5,675 bases of DNA, from the NCBI GenBank assembly GCA_028713595.1, contig JAQTNZ010000198.1, positions 1 to 5,675 on the forward strand. The letters are read 5' to 3'. A program made the translations under genes and the position numbers. Under the pieces are notes generated by a model. It saw nothing but the letters and a program-made list of their open reading frames with translations, was not told the DNA's origin and did not search any database. This document shows, in pieces, positions 1 through 5,675 of the stretch. How positions within the stretch are numbered: position 1 is the stretch's first letter; each line of letters opens with the position of its first letter. Source of the DNA: Methylovulum sp. GTDB taxonomy: Bacteria; Pseudomonadota; Gammaproteobacteria; Methylococcales; Methylomonadaceae.

Positions 1-469
1 CTACTTTCATACCCTGCCGGAAAAAACCCGCCAGCTCGGTGACTTGCCTAGCATCACGCGCAAAGGCACGGTCACCGATAATGGTGCTGATCCCGCAATC
101 CACATCCAACACGGGCGCGAAACTAAAATCCACCCCCACCGCCAACAATTCCGCCGCCATCAGCCAACCCGCCGATTGAGCCAACAACGGATGTTGCGCG
201 AAACGGGCGGCGGGCGGCAGACGAATGAAACCTTCCTTAAACCGTTGTACCCTACCCCCTTCTTGGTCAACCGCAATCAGGATATCGCCGGCCCGCGCCG
301 CCCTGATACTGCGGATAAGCGCGGCCACTTGCGCGGAGTCTTGGAAGTTGCGCGAGAACAGGATAACCGCTCCGGTATTAGGGTGCTTAATCAGCTCCTG
401 TTCAAGCGGGGTCAATTCCAAGCCGGCAATGTCGAGCATCACCGGGCCGAGAGCGAGAAGTTTTGTCAT
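1..469 (-). CDS. nagZ: Beta-N-acetylhexosaminidase NagZ (GH3), N-terminal part, cut by window edge
   Basis: Cytoplasmic glycosidase that removes the non-reducing N-acetylglucosamine from muropeptides during peptidoglycan recycling (family knowledge). The ATG at 469 opens 156 complete codons that run off the left edge without a stop. Visible signatures, numbered from this ATG, are GPVMLD at 8-13, AVDQEGGRVQRF at 66-77 (the substrate-binding Asp and Arg motif), GWLMAAE at 101-107, SFAPVLDVD at 116-124 and IGDR at 131-134 (the conserved Arg). The sequence stops just before the expected KHxPGHG catalytic loop, so that loop cannot be checked. The start lies seven residues upstream of the GPVMLD where E. 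coli NagZ begins. No strong Shine-Dalgarno precedes it, so the exact start is slightly uncertain. The gene lies 143 bp after the GGDEF reading frame and probably has its own promoter. The family call is firm. Confidence 0.95.
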   Translation of the reverse strand, partial: MTKLLALGPVMLDIAGLELTPLEQELIKHPNTGAVILFSRNFQDSAQVAALIRSIRAARAGDILIAVDQEGGRVQRFKEGFIRLPPAARFAQHPLLAQSAGWLMAAELLAVGVDFSFAPVLDVDCGISTIIGDRAFARDARQVTELAGFFRQGMKV

Positions 470-580
470 AATATTCAGGTTTCTAACGTGTTGTGTAATG
501 GATAAAGCCTATGGTTTTAAAAAGGGGAAGCACTTAAGCCAGCCATATAATAACAGGATCTTAGAGGCATTTATAATCAG

Positions 581-589
581 AGTATAGCA
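581..589 (-). promoter_or_regulatory. Candidate extended -10 promoter for nagZ
   Basis: On the minus strand the sequence reads TGCTATACT, an extended -10 element (TGn followed by TATACT, one mismatch from TATAAT). No good -35 hexamer lies 16-18 bp upstream, which is tolerated in extended -10 promoters. It would give a leader of about 105 nt before the nagZ ATG at 469. The rest of the 470-612 spacer is AT-rich, and I see no convincing intrinsic terminator for the GGDEF gene in it. The short motif could occur by chance. Confidence 0.35.
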
Positions 590-612
590 AGCCATCTAGC
601 ACACTATAGCGC

Positions 613-1377
613 TTAACTGTAGCCGCACAAGCACTCGCCAACTTTAGCTTCGCCCTTGACAAAATAACTATTGCCAGTTGTTTGTTTGGCGGCTTTTTTC
701 GCGTTGGCCGCCAAGTCGGCAATCTCCACATGCGATTGGCATTGGCCTGTCATATCGGGGGCGACAATGCCCACCGACAAACTGATCAGCGGGAAGAAGC
801 ACGGTGAACCGGCGCGGTCTTCGGCATAAATACCGCCTTCGGCAACGTCTTCAGAGCGATAATAATGCGGCACTTGGCTGGCAAAACGTGCCAACACTGC
901 TTGGCAACAATGCAGCCAATCATCACAAGTAAATACGACAATAAAATCATCGCCACCAATGTGTCCAATCAAGCCACAACTATCCCCAACCTGTTGCCGC
1001 AAGGTATCGGCCACGGCCTTAATGATATTATCACCTGCATTGTAACCGTACACATCGTTAAAAGGCTTGAAATTGTCCAAGTCAAAATAACAAACCGCAA
1101 AGGGTTGCCTTACCGCCAACAAGCGGTTGATGTAATCATTGACAGGGACACTGCCGGGCAATAATGTCAACGGGTTGGCATGTTGCGCATAATGGATTTG
1201 TTGGCGGGTGATCTCTTCCAGCAAGCCCCATACTGTACCAATGCCGACATAATTGCCGTTATCGGTGACCATAAAGGCTTTGTCATGGCTGATAGTGGAG
1301 GTAAGTTGCTGGCTGACCCATTCCAACGGGGTATTTTGCTCAAAGCTTAACGGCAGCTTGTCAACAAACAGCTGCAC
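613..1377 (-). CDS. CBS-GGDEF half of a split c-di-GMP protein (possible separate reading frame from GTG)
   Basis: This is the C-terminal half of an EAL-CBS-CBS-GGDEF protein, 254 residues if started at the GTG at 1377. Residues about 1-60 are the second CBS repeat (MVTDNGNYVGIGTVW at 36-50). A GGDEF domain follows, with NPLTLLPG at 68-75, FDLDNFKPFND at 98-108 (metal-binding Asp 99 and the substrate-contacting Asn/Asp), GYNAGD at 111-116 and the signature GGDDF at 141-145. GGDDF departs from GG[DE]EF by having Asp for the fourth-position Glu, so cyclase activity may be weak or altered. No RxxD inhibitory site stands five residues before it. The frame is identical to that of the upstream EAL half, from which it is separated only by one TAA and four codons. 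GTG 1377 has AAGG 10 bases upstream. It may be translated by re-initiation, by read-through, or not at all. There are no transmembrane segments, so it would be cytoplasmic. Confidence 0.85.
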   Translation of the reverse strand: MQLFVDKLPLSFEQNTPLEWVSQQLTSTISHDKAFMVTDNGNYVGIGTVWGLLEEITRQQIHYAQHANPLTLLPGSVPVNDYINRLLAVRQPFAVCYFDLDNFKPFNDVYGYNAGDNIIKAVADTLRQQVGDSCGLIGHIGGDDFIVVFTCDDWLHCCQAVLARFASQVPHYYRSEDVAEGGIYAEDRAGSPCFFPLISLSVGIVAPDMTGQCQSHVEIADLAANAKKAAKQTTGNSYFVKGEAKVGECLCGYS

Positions 1378-1392
1378 GGGCTTTTTGCCTTA
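1375..1392 (-). other. In-frame TAA stop and GTG restart that split the EAL-CBS-CBS-GGDEF gene
   Basis: The minus strand has the stop TAA at 1392-1390, then four codons (Gly-Lys-Lys-Pro), then GTG at 1377-1375. Upstream and downstream reading are in the same frame, so removing this one codon would give an open frame of 606 sense codons from ATG 2436 to the stop at 613. The AAGG at 1391-1388 overlaps the stop and could serve as a weak ribosome binding site for the GTG. TAA is one base away from TAT and TAC (Tyr), as well as from CAA, AAA, GAA, TCA and TTA. Confidence 0.9.
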
Positions 1393-2436
1393 CAATTCCA
1401 AGCCATAGCGGCTGGAAAACAGCGTGGCAAAAAAATGGTCGCGCTGGATGATCCCAGTGGGCCTGTTATCATCCACCAACGGTAAAAAACTTAAATCCTT
1501 ATAGGTTTGAAACCATTCCAGCACTTCGGTAATTGGCGTGGCTGATGGCAATGGCCTGGTTTTTTTGGCAATGTGCGCAGCAGTAACCGTTGGTAACGGA
1601 CGGGCCCGCATATACCATGCCTCACCCGTGTGCAACAGCCCAATATCCAGCTCCCTTAAAGGGGTGGCGGTGGGTTTGGCAAAATAAAAACCTTGGGCAT
1701 AACAAATACCCAGTTTTTTCACGGCCTTAAACTCTTCTTCCGTCTCAACCCCTTCGGCAATCACTTGGCAACCTATAGAACTGGCTACTGTTTGGATGGA
1801 ACGCACAAAATTAAGCTTGACCTCATCCTGATGCAGGTCGGCAATGAAATGCTTGTCGATTTTTACATAATCGGGCTGAATTTCTGTCCATAGCCTAAGG
1901 CCGGAATAACCTGACCCCAAATCATCCAACGCTATCTGAAAGCCCATGTCACGGCAATGTTTGACCATATCACGCATGTGCAGATAATTGTCAGTGACCT
2001 GATGCTCTGTGATTTCAATGACCACCGAACTGGGCGTAAGACCCAATTGGCTTTGGAAATGGCTGGCGATGGTCTGTTTAAAATCAGGATGCAACAACAC
2101 CGCAGGGCTGACATTGATAAACAGCTTTTCAGGAATATCCAGGCCAGCATAATGTTTCAGGCTGATTTCACGCGACAGGTATTCGAGCTTGTTGCTTAAA
2201 TTGATTTGGTCAGCTGTAGTGAACAGCACAAACGGCGTGTATAAAGGACTGTCCGAAGGCCCTCGGATCAAGGCCTCATAGCCGATGATTTTTTTGTGTA
2301 CAATCGACACAACAGGCTGAAAATAAGGTGTCAGCGTCTCATCTTCAAGAATTTTGATTAATTCATCATGTAAGGCGGACATCTGATTTTTCACTAAATG
2401 GCGAAAGCGATGAGGATAGGCTTTAAGAGAGGCCAT
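1390..2436 (-). CDS. EAL-CBS half of a split c-di-GMP protein (c-di-GMP phosphodiesterase domain)
   Basis: The EAL domain hydrolyses cyclic di-GMP to pGpG (family knowledge). Numbered from ATG 2436 (348 residues), all residues expected in an active EAL phosphodiesterase are present: Glu54 of EAL in YEALIRGP, Asn108 in INVSP, Glu141 in EITE, Asp171-Asp172 in LDDLGSGYSGL, Lys192 in VKIDKHF, Glu228 in AEGVET and Gln248 in QGFYFAKP. A first CBS repeat follows at about 280-340 (FLPLVDDNRPTGIIQRDHFF), and the frame then ends at TAA 1392-1390, in the middle of what should be a CBS pair. The start is ambiguous. TTG 2460 and ATG 2382 are also in frame, and none has a strong Shine-Dalgarno. I chose ATG 2436 as the first ATG after the predicted promoter. 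The protein is cytoplasmic, with no signal peptide or membrane segment. The EAL half may still be an active phosphodiesterase lacking its CBS-pair and GGDEF control. Confidence 0.88.
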   Translation of the reverse strand: MASLKAYPHRFRHLVKNQMSALHDELIKILEDETLTPYFQPVVSIVHKKIIGYEALIRGPSDSPLYTPFVLFTTADQINLSNKLEYLSREISLKHYAGLDIPEKLFINVSPAVLLHPDFKQTIASHFQSQLGLTPSSVVIEITEHQVTDNYLHMRDMVKHCRDMGFQIALDDLGSGYSGLRLWTEIQPDYVKIDKHFIADLHQDEVKLNFVRSIQTVASSIGCQVIAEGVETEEEFKAVKKLGICYAQGFYFAKPTATPLRELDIGLLHTGEAWYMRARPLPTVTAAHIAKKTRPLPSATPITEVLEWFQTYKDLSFLPLVDDNRPTGIIQRDHFFATLFSSRYGLEL

Positions 2437-2466
2437 ACTTTTTATTTTTAGGCGGGACAAAGAACG

Positions 2467-2516
2467 ACCTAGGAATTAAAAAAACCTAAAAATTAACCCC
2501 TTGCAGTATAGGTTTT
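2467..2516. repeat. Direct and inverted repeats around the predicted transcription start of the EAL gene
   Basis: ACCTAGGAATTAA at 2467-2479 is repeated as ACCTAAAAATTAA at 2484-2496, 13 bp with two mismatches and a 17 bp offset. AAAACCTA at 2481-2488 is a perfect inverted copy of TAGGTTTT at 2509-2516, which overlaps the predicted -10 box. The placement across the -10 and early leader would suit an operator or a leader hairpin. AT-rich sequence makes chance repeats easy, so function is only inferred. Confidence 0.5.
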
Positions 2517-2533
2517 GTTTACGGCAATAGCAA
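2505..2533 (-). promoter_or_regulatory. Sigma70-like promoter for the EAL gene
   Basis: On the minus strand there is TTGCTA (2533-2528, four of six matches to TTGACA), a 17 bp spacer, and TATACT (2510-2505, five of six matches to TATAAT). Transcription would begin near 2498, giving a leader of about 60 nt to ATG 2436, or about 38 nt if TTG 2460 were used. It lies in the only sizeable spacer upstream of the gene, which supports the call. Confidence 0.55.
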
Positions 2534-2617
2534 GCAACCGCCACACTATTTCATAAGATTTGCCAACCGCATCACAGTTATTGCTGAAAATAGCCTATTT
2601 GCAAAAAACACATCCCT

Positions 2618-2661
2618 AGGTATGCAAGACATTATCCCACAGGTGTTTTCACACCATACCT
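2618..2661. repeat. Nested inverted repeats in the SDR-EAL spacer
   Basis: AGGTATG at 2618-2624 and CATACCT at 2655-2661 are perfect inverted copies 30 bp apart. Inside them, GGTGT at 2642-2646 and ACACC at 2651-2655 form a 5 bp stem with a four-base loop, sharing one base with the outer repeat. No T-run follows on either strand, so it does not look like an intrinsic terminator. It lies about 85 bp or more upstream of the -35 box of the EAL promoter and could be a protein-binding site. Confidence 0.45.
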
Positions 2662-2687
2662 CGGACAGTTTTGTAGGCGTGCATGAT

Positions 2688-2734
2688 ATGGCATTGCAGC
2701 CCTGCATTTGATCTAAATTTGATTTAAATGCCAT
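2688..2734. repeat. 8 bp inverted repeat enclosing an 11 bp tandem duplication
   Basis: ATGGCATT at 2688-2695 and AATGCCAT at 2727-2734 are perfect inverted copies. Between them are a small inverted repeat TGCAG/CTGCA (2695-2699 and 2702-2706) and two tandem units, ATTTGATCTAA (2706-2716) and ATTTGATTTAA (2717-2727), differing at one base. With the repeats at 2618-2661 this fills most of the middle of the 408 bp spacer at 2437-2844, which otherwise shows no credible gene. Confidence 0.45.
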
Positions 2735-2772
2735 CAGTGCCATTGTAAGCTTATCCGCTGGCCGCACTTCCC

Positions 2773-2825
2773 GCAAAAAAACCAAAAATTTTAAAAATAA
2801 AACTCGTGTTTCATAAGCACATGTT
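2773..2825 (-). terminator. Weak intrinsic-terminator-like hairpin after the SDR gene
   Basis: Twenty bases after the SDR stop, the minus strand can fold AACATGTG (2825-2818) against CACGAGTT (2808-2801), seven pairs with one A-A mismatch and one G-U pair, around a nine-base loop. A very T-rich tract (2800 down to 2773, interrupted by A and G) follows. The stem is weak and AT-rich for an intrinsic terminator, but place and orientation fit the end of the glmS-DUF4124-SDR unit. Confidence 0.35.
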
Positions 2826-2844
2826 CGGGTACTGTAAGGCAACG

Positions 2845-3681
2845 TTAGGCGATTTTTCTCAACACTGCATCCAGCCACGATACCGGCAAAATACGTTTCA
2901 AAAAAGCGAGCAGATAAGTCGGCACGGTGACGTAATAACGGATTTTAGGCCGTTTGGCTTCCAAGGCATGGGCAACTTTTTCGGCAACGGCTTTGGCAGG
3001 CAAGGTAAACGGCGCCGCCGCCCCTTGTTTTTGCAAACGCCCCGCCATCGCCTGATAAGTGGCCTGATGATAACTTTGGCTGGGATCTATGTTTTGTTGA
3101 TACAGCGCGAAAGCGTTCTTTCTGAAATCACTGAGGATGGGGCCAGGTTCTATCAGCGAAATATGGATGTGGGTGCCATACAGCTCCAAGCGCAAGGTGT
3201 CCGCCAACCCTTCCAAAGCAAATTTGCTGGCGTTGTAAGCCCCCCGATAACTCATCGCGACCAGCCCTAAAATAGAACTGTTATAAATGATACGCCCGTG
3301 TCCTTGTGCCCGCATCACCGGAATCACTAAATTAGTCAGCTCATGCGTACCGAACACATTGGTTTCAAACTGGTGGCGCAAAACGTCCCGGCTGAGGTCT
3401 TCAACCGCGCCTGGCTGCCCAAAAGCGGCGTTATTAAACAAAGCATCCAAGCGGCCGCCAGTCATCGCCAAAACAGTGCTGACCGCTTGGCGGATGCTTT
3501 GGCTATCGGCCAAATCCAATTGTACGGTGCTAACCCCCTCCGCAGCCAGACGGGCGACATCTTCGGGTTTTCTGGCCGCCGCAATCACCTGATGTCCGCG
3601 TTGTTGCAAGAGCTGGGCAGTAGCATAGCCAATACCGCTGGAACAGCCCGTAATCAGTATGGTTTTTGCTGCGTTTGCCAT
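2845..3681 (-). CDS. Classical short-chain dehydrogenase/reductase (SDR), substrate unknown
   Basis: NAD(P)-dependent oxidoreductase of the classical SDR type, 278 residues, with a full Rossmann fold. Visible motifs are TGCSSGIG at 11-18 (cofactor glycine motif), Asp56 in LDLAD (adenine contact), NNAAF at 83-87 in place of the usual NNAG, Asn108, and the catalytic Ser136, Tyr149 and Lys153 (YNASK). EPGPI follows at 178-182. Arg37 just after the second strand suggests NADP(H) preference, by inference. The C-terminal 30 residues (from about 248) are hydrophobic and basic and could touch the membrane, but there is no clear transmembrane helix. ATG 3681 overlaps the stop of the DUF4124 gene by one base (TAATG), and AGG lies six bases upstream, which settles the start and implies translational coupling. 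The sequence does not reveal the substrate. Confidence 0.9.
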   Translation of the reverse strand: MANAAKTILITGCSSGIGYATAQLLQQRGHQVIAAARKPEDVARLAAEGVSTVQLDLADSQSIRQAVSTVLAMTGGRLDALFNNAAFGQPGAVEDLSRDVLRHQFETNVFGTHELTNLVIPVMRAQGHGRIIYNSSILGLVAMSYRGAYNASKFALEGLADTLRLELYGTHIHISLIEPGPILSDFRKNAFALYQQNIDPSQSYHQATYQAMAGRLQKQGAAAPFTLPAKAVAEKVAHALEAKRPKIRYYVTVPTYLLAFLKRILPVSWLDAVLRKIA

Positions 3682-4256
3682 TATTTGCCTAATTCTTGCT
3701 CATTGAAATAAAAGCTTTTGGTGTTGCTGCAATCAACCAGGAACACCAATAGGTCTTTGCCGGATTTTTCGTTCAGCTCGGATGATTCGACACGGTTGCA
3801 TTCGCCCGTAGCCAAGGCTTTTTTGGCGGCGACACCACGTAGGCGCTCAATGTCCACCAACCGATCTTCAAAACGCTTGACTAAAGGCAATAAATTTTCC
3901 GGCTCGTAGGGGGGAATGGCATAAGCGGAAAAATCATGTGGACTGGCTTTTATCAGCTCCTGGTTCGCTTTGCTGGCATTGAATATTTGCTGTTTGCGCA
4001 AGGCTTCTTGCTGTTGCTTAAGCTGGGCTTGCTCTTGCTTTTCTTGTTGTTCTTTTAACCGTTGTAGTTCGGTTTTTTTTTCTTCATCCAAATCGATCGT
4101 GATCCCGGTTTTAAGATCAATCTGGATATTGTTGTACCCGGCTGCACAGGGAGTGGAACGATAGACTTTATTGCCGGAGGCATCGGTGCATTTATAGACT
4201 TCAGCGGCGGCATCCAAAGCAAATAAGCTGGTCAATATAAATAATAGGCGTTTCAT
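3681..4256 (-). CDS. Secreted DUF4124-domain protein
   Basis: Envelope protein of unknown function, 191 residues from ATG 4256. It begins with a signal peptide (basic MKRLL, hydrophobic core, AAA before EVYKC at 19-23), so it is probably exported to the periplasm. The DUF4124 segment is about residues 19-55, with the hallmark VYKCTDASGNKVYRSTPC, whose two cysteines (23 and 37) may form a disulfide. A Gln/Glu/Lys-rich stretch at about 58-100 is likely coiled coil. A C-terminal module at about 120-191 holds Cys153 and Cys176 (GECNRVESSEL and FLVDCSNTKSFYF), a second possible disulfide. I preferred ATG 4256 over an in-frame TTG at 4280 because GAG lies five bases upstream and the signal peptide then starts correctly. 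It lies 43 bp after glmS and overlaps the SDR start by one base. DUF4124 has no established activity. Confidence 0.85.
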   Translation of the reverse strand: MKRLLFILTSLFALDAAAEVYKCTDASGNKVYRSTPCAAGYNNIQIDLKTGITIDLDEEKKTELQRLKEQQEKQEQAQLKQQQEALRKQQIFNASKANQELIKASPHDFSAYAIPPYEPENLLPLVKRFEDRLVDIERLRGVAAKKALATGECNRVESSELNEKSGKDLLVFLVDCSNTKSFYFNEQELGK

Positions 4257-4299
4257 TTTTTCTCGGCTGGTTAATTTCAATCGGTAACGCTGGCAATCG

Positions 4300-5675
4300 T
4301 TATTCTACAGTGACCGATTTGGCAAGGTTTCTGGGCTGGTCAACATCGGTGCCTTTCAGCACTGCCACATGATAAGACAAAAGTTGCAAGGGTATGGTAT
4401 ACAGTATAGGTGAAATTTCATTGCCCACTTGTGGCACTTTAATGATTTGGATATTTTCATCCACGGCCTGGACTAAGGTTTCATCCATAAAGACAATCAG
4501 TTGGCCGCCCCGTGCGCTGACTTCCTGCATATTGGACTTAAGCTTTTCCAAAAGGCTATTGTTGGGAGCCACGGTAATCACCGGCATATCCGCATCGATC
4601 AAAGCCAAAGGCCCATGCTTAAGCTCCCCGGCCGGATAAGCTTCGGCGTGTATATAAGAAATTTCCTTCAATTTCAATGCTCCTTCCATCGCTATCGGGT
4701 AATGCGCACCACGACCCAAAAACAAGGCATGGTCTTTTTCGGCGAATTGTTCCGACAACAGCTTGATAGTATCATCCAACTGCAAAACATTTTCAATGGC
4801 TTGCGGCAAACCGAACAATTGGTCGCTGATGCTGTGTTCCATCTCCGCAGTCAATTGGAAACGCCTGCCAATGGCGATCACCAACAGCATCAGCGTCGCC
4901 AACTGGGTCGTAAACGCCTTGGTTGAAGCCACACCAATCTCTGGCCCGGCACGGGTGATCAGCACCAAATCAGATTCCCTGACCAAAGAACTTTCCGGCA
5001 CATTGCAAATGCTTAAGGAATGCTTTGCACCCAATTTTTTCGCTTCCTGCAAAGCCGCCAAGGTATCGGCGGTTTCACCCGACTGGGAAATGGTGATGAC
5101 CAGCGTGTCTGCCGCCAAGACCGGTTTCCGGTAACGGAACTCGCTGGCGACTTCCACTTGGCAAGGCACCCGCGCCAATTCCTCAAACCAATAACGCGCC
5201 ACCAGACCGGCATGGTAACTGGTCCCGCACGCCAAAATTTGCACGGCCTTAACCGTATCAAACACCGCCGCCGCATTATGCCCAAAGGCATTATCTTGCA
5301 ACCGCCTGCTGATAAAGCGCCCTTCCAAGGTTTGGGCAATGGCAAACGGCTGCTCATAAATCTCTTTGAGCATATAATGGCGATAGTTGCCCTTATCGAC
5401 TGCATCGGGGCTAAGGCAGCTTTCTTTAATGGGGCGGCTGACCAACTGGTCTTGGGCATCGTAAATCTCGACCGAATCCAAATGCAAGGCAGCAATATCG
5501 CCTTCTTCGAGAAAAATAAACCGTTGCGTCACCGGCAATAAGGCCGCAACATCGGAAGCGATGAAATACTCACCGATACCCACGCCTATAACCAAGGGGC
5601 TGCCTTTACGGCAAGCGACCAACACATCCGGCTCATCGGCATAGATAATCCCCAAAGCATAAGCCCCCGCCAGGT
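4300..5675 (-). CDS. glmS: Glutamine-fructose-6-phosphate aminotransferase GlmS, C-terminal 457 residues
   Basis: Cytoplasmic enzyme making glucosamine-6-phosphate from fructose-6-phosphate and glutamine, the first step to UDP-GlcNAc. The gene runs off the right edge. By alignment from memory to E. coli GlmS (609 residues) about 152 N-terminal residues are missing, including the Cys1 nucleophile of the glutaminase domain. In visible numbering (first full codon at 5673), the end of the glutaminase domain and the linker are followed by SIS domain 1 with CGTSYHAG at 149-156 and SQSGET at 196-201 (sugar-phosphate binding). SIS domain 2 contains [10 protein letters not shown] from Glu337 and KHGPLAL from Lys352 (His353 is equivalent to E. 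coli His504). The C-terminus is [15 protein letters not shown], with the Schiff-base lysine at 452. All isomerase residues I can check are intact. A TTG at 5655 is not the start, since the homology continues upstream. The gene probably leads an operon with the next two genes. Confidence 0.97.
   Translation of the reverse strand, partial: LAGAYALGIIYADEPDVLVACRKGSPLVIGVGIGEYFIASDVAALLPVTQRFIFLEEGDIAALHLDSVEIYDAQDQLVSRPIKESCLSPDAVDKGNYRHYMLKEIYEQPFAIAQTLEGRFISRRLQDNAFGHNAAAVFDTVKAVQILACGTSYHAGLVARYWFEELARVPCQVEVASEFRYRKPVLAADTLVITISQSGETADTLAALQEAKKLGAKHSLSICNVPESSLVRESDLVLITRAGPEIGVASTKAFTTQLATLMLLVIAIGRRFQLTAEMEHSISDQLFGLPQAIENVLQLDDTIKLLSEQFAEKDHALFLGRGAHYPIAMEGALKLKEISYIHAEAYPAGELKHGPLALIDADMPVITVAPNNSLLEKLKSNMQEVSARGGQLIVFMDETLVQAVDENIQIIKVPQVGNEISPILYTIPLQLLSYHVAVLKGTDVDQPRNLAKSVTVE

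Noticed and set aside
44..587. Plus-strand open frames of 153 and 120 codons at the left end
   Set aside because: The larger is wholly, and the smaller mostly, antisense to nagZ, whose minus-strand translation is a clear match. Their own translations have no recognisable family or plausible composition.
1390..1392. Stop codon recoding (alternative genetic code) as explanation for the internal TAA
   Set aside because: Other genes here (nearly all also ending in TAA) terminate normally at expected family lengths, for example glmS and the DUF4124 gene, so TAA is a working stop in this genome.
2546..2878. Minus-strand open frame of 110 codons over the spacer and the 3' end of the SDR gene
   Set aside because: It overlaps the SDR end in another frame, shows no domain, signal or hydrophobic pattern, and covers the repeat-rich spacer. 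Probably a chance frame.
2806..3711. Plus-strand open frames opposite the SDR gene
   Set aside because: They are antisense shadows of a gene with all SDR catalytic motifs, and their translations look random.
4257..4299. Possible terminator or regulatory hairpin between glmS and the DUF4124 gene
   Set aside because: The spacer has only a short direct repeat (CCAGC), no inverted repeat with a T-run, and is taken up partly by the ribosome binding site of the next gene.
4394..5541. Plus-strand open frames of 81 to 173 codons opposite glmS
   Set aside because: Shadows of a highly conserved gene, lacking any recognisable domain.
5653..5655. TTG as a start codon for a short glmS
   Set aside because: Homology to GlmS continues upstream (LAGAYA before [10 protein letters not shown]) to the window edge, so the gene is simply cut by the window.

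Overview
The window carries five gene units, all on the minus strand, so they are read from high to low coordinates. It looks like an ordinary chromosomal segment of a gammaproteobacterium. GlmS matches the E. coli enzyme closely in every visible motif and ends in the same residues. NagZ is likewise of the E. coli type. The EAL-CBS-GGDEF and DUF4124 families are also typical of this group. A methanotroph-like (Methylococcales) source is a guess from general look and moderate GC, not something the sequence proves. No tRNA, rRNA, insertion sequence, phage gene or CRISPR array is visible.

Layout in transcription order. (1) 5675-4300: glmS, glucosamine-6-phosphate synthase, lacking its N-terminal glutaminase part because it runs off the right edge. 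(2) 4256-3681: a secreted DUF4124 protein, 43 bp after glmS. (3) 3681-2845: a short-chain dehydrogenase/reductase whose ATG overlaps the preceding stop by one base (TAATG). These three probably form one transcription unit. (4) 2844-2437: a gene-poor spacer with a weak terminator-like hairpin, several inverted and tandem repeats, and a good sigma70-like promoter facing the next gene. (5) 2436-613: a cyclic-di-GMP protein with domain order EAL-CBS-CBS-GGDEF, broken by one in-frame TAA at 1392-1390 into an EAL-CBS half and a CBS-GGDEF half. (6) 612-470: a short spacer with a candidate extended -10 promoter. (7) 469-1: nagZ, N-terminal 156 codons, running off the left edge.

Functionally, glmS makes glucosamine-6-phosphate for cell-wall precursors and nagZ recycles peptidoglycan fragments, so both ends concern amino sugars. 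The middle gene pair concerns second-messenger turnover and has no evident link to them. The most noteworthy point is the split c-di-GMP protein. Reading frame, domain logic and the lack of any other damage indicate one ancestral gene with a single nonsense change. A GTG codon and an AAGG sequence at the break make translation of the second half conceivable. I see no clear evidence of a previously undescribed biological system here.
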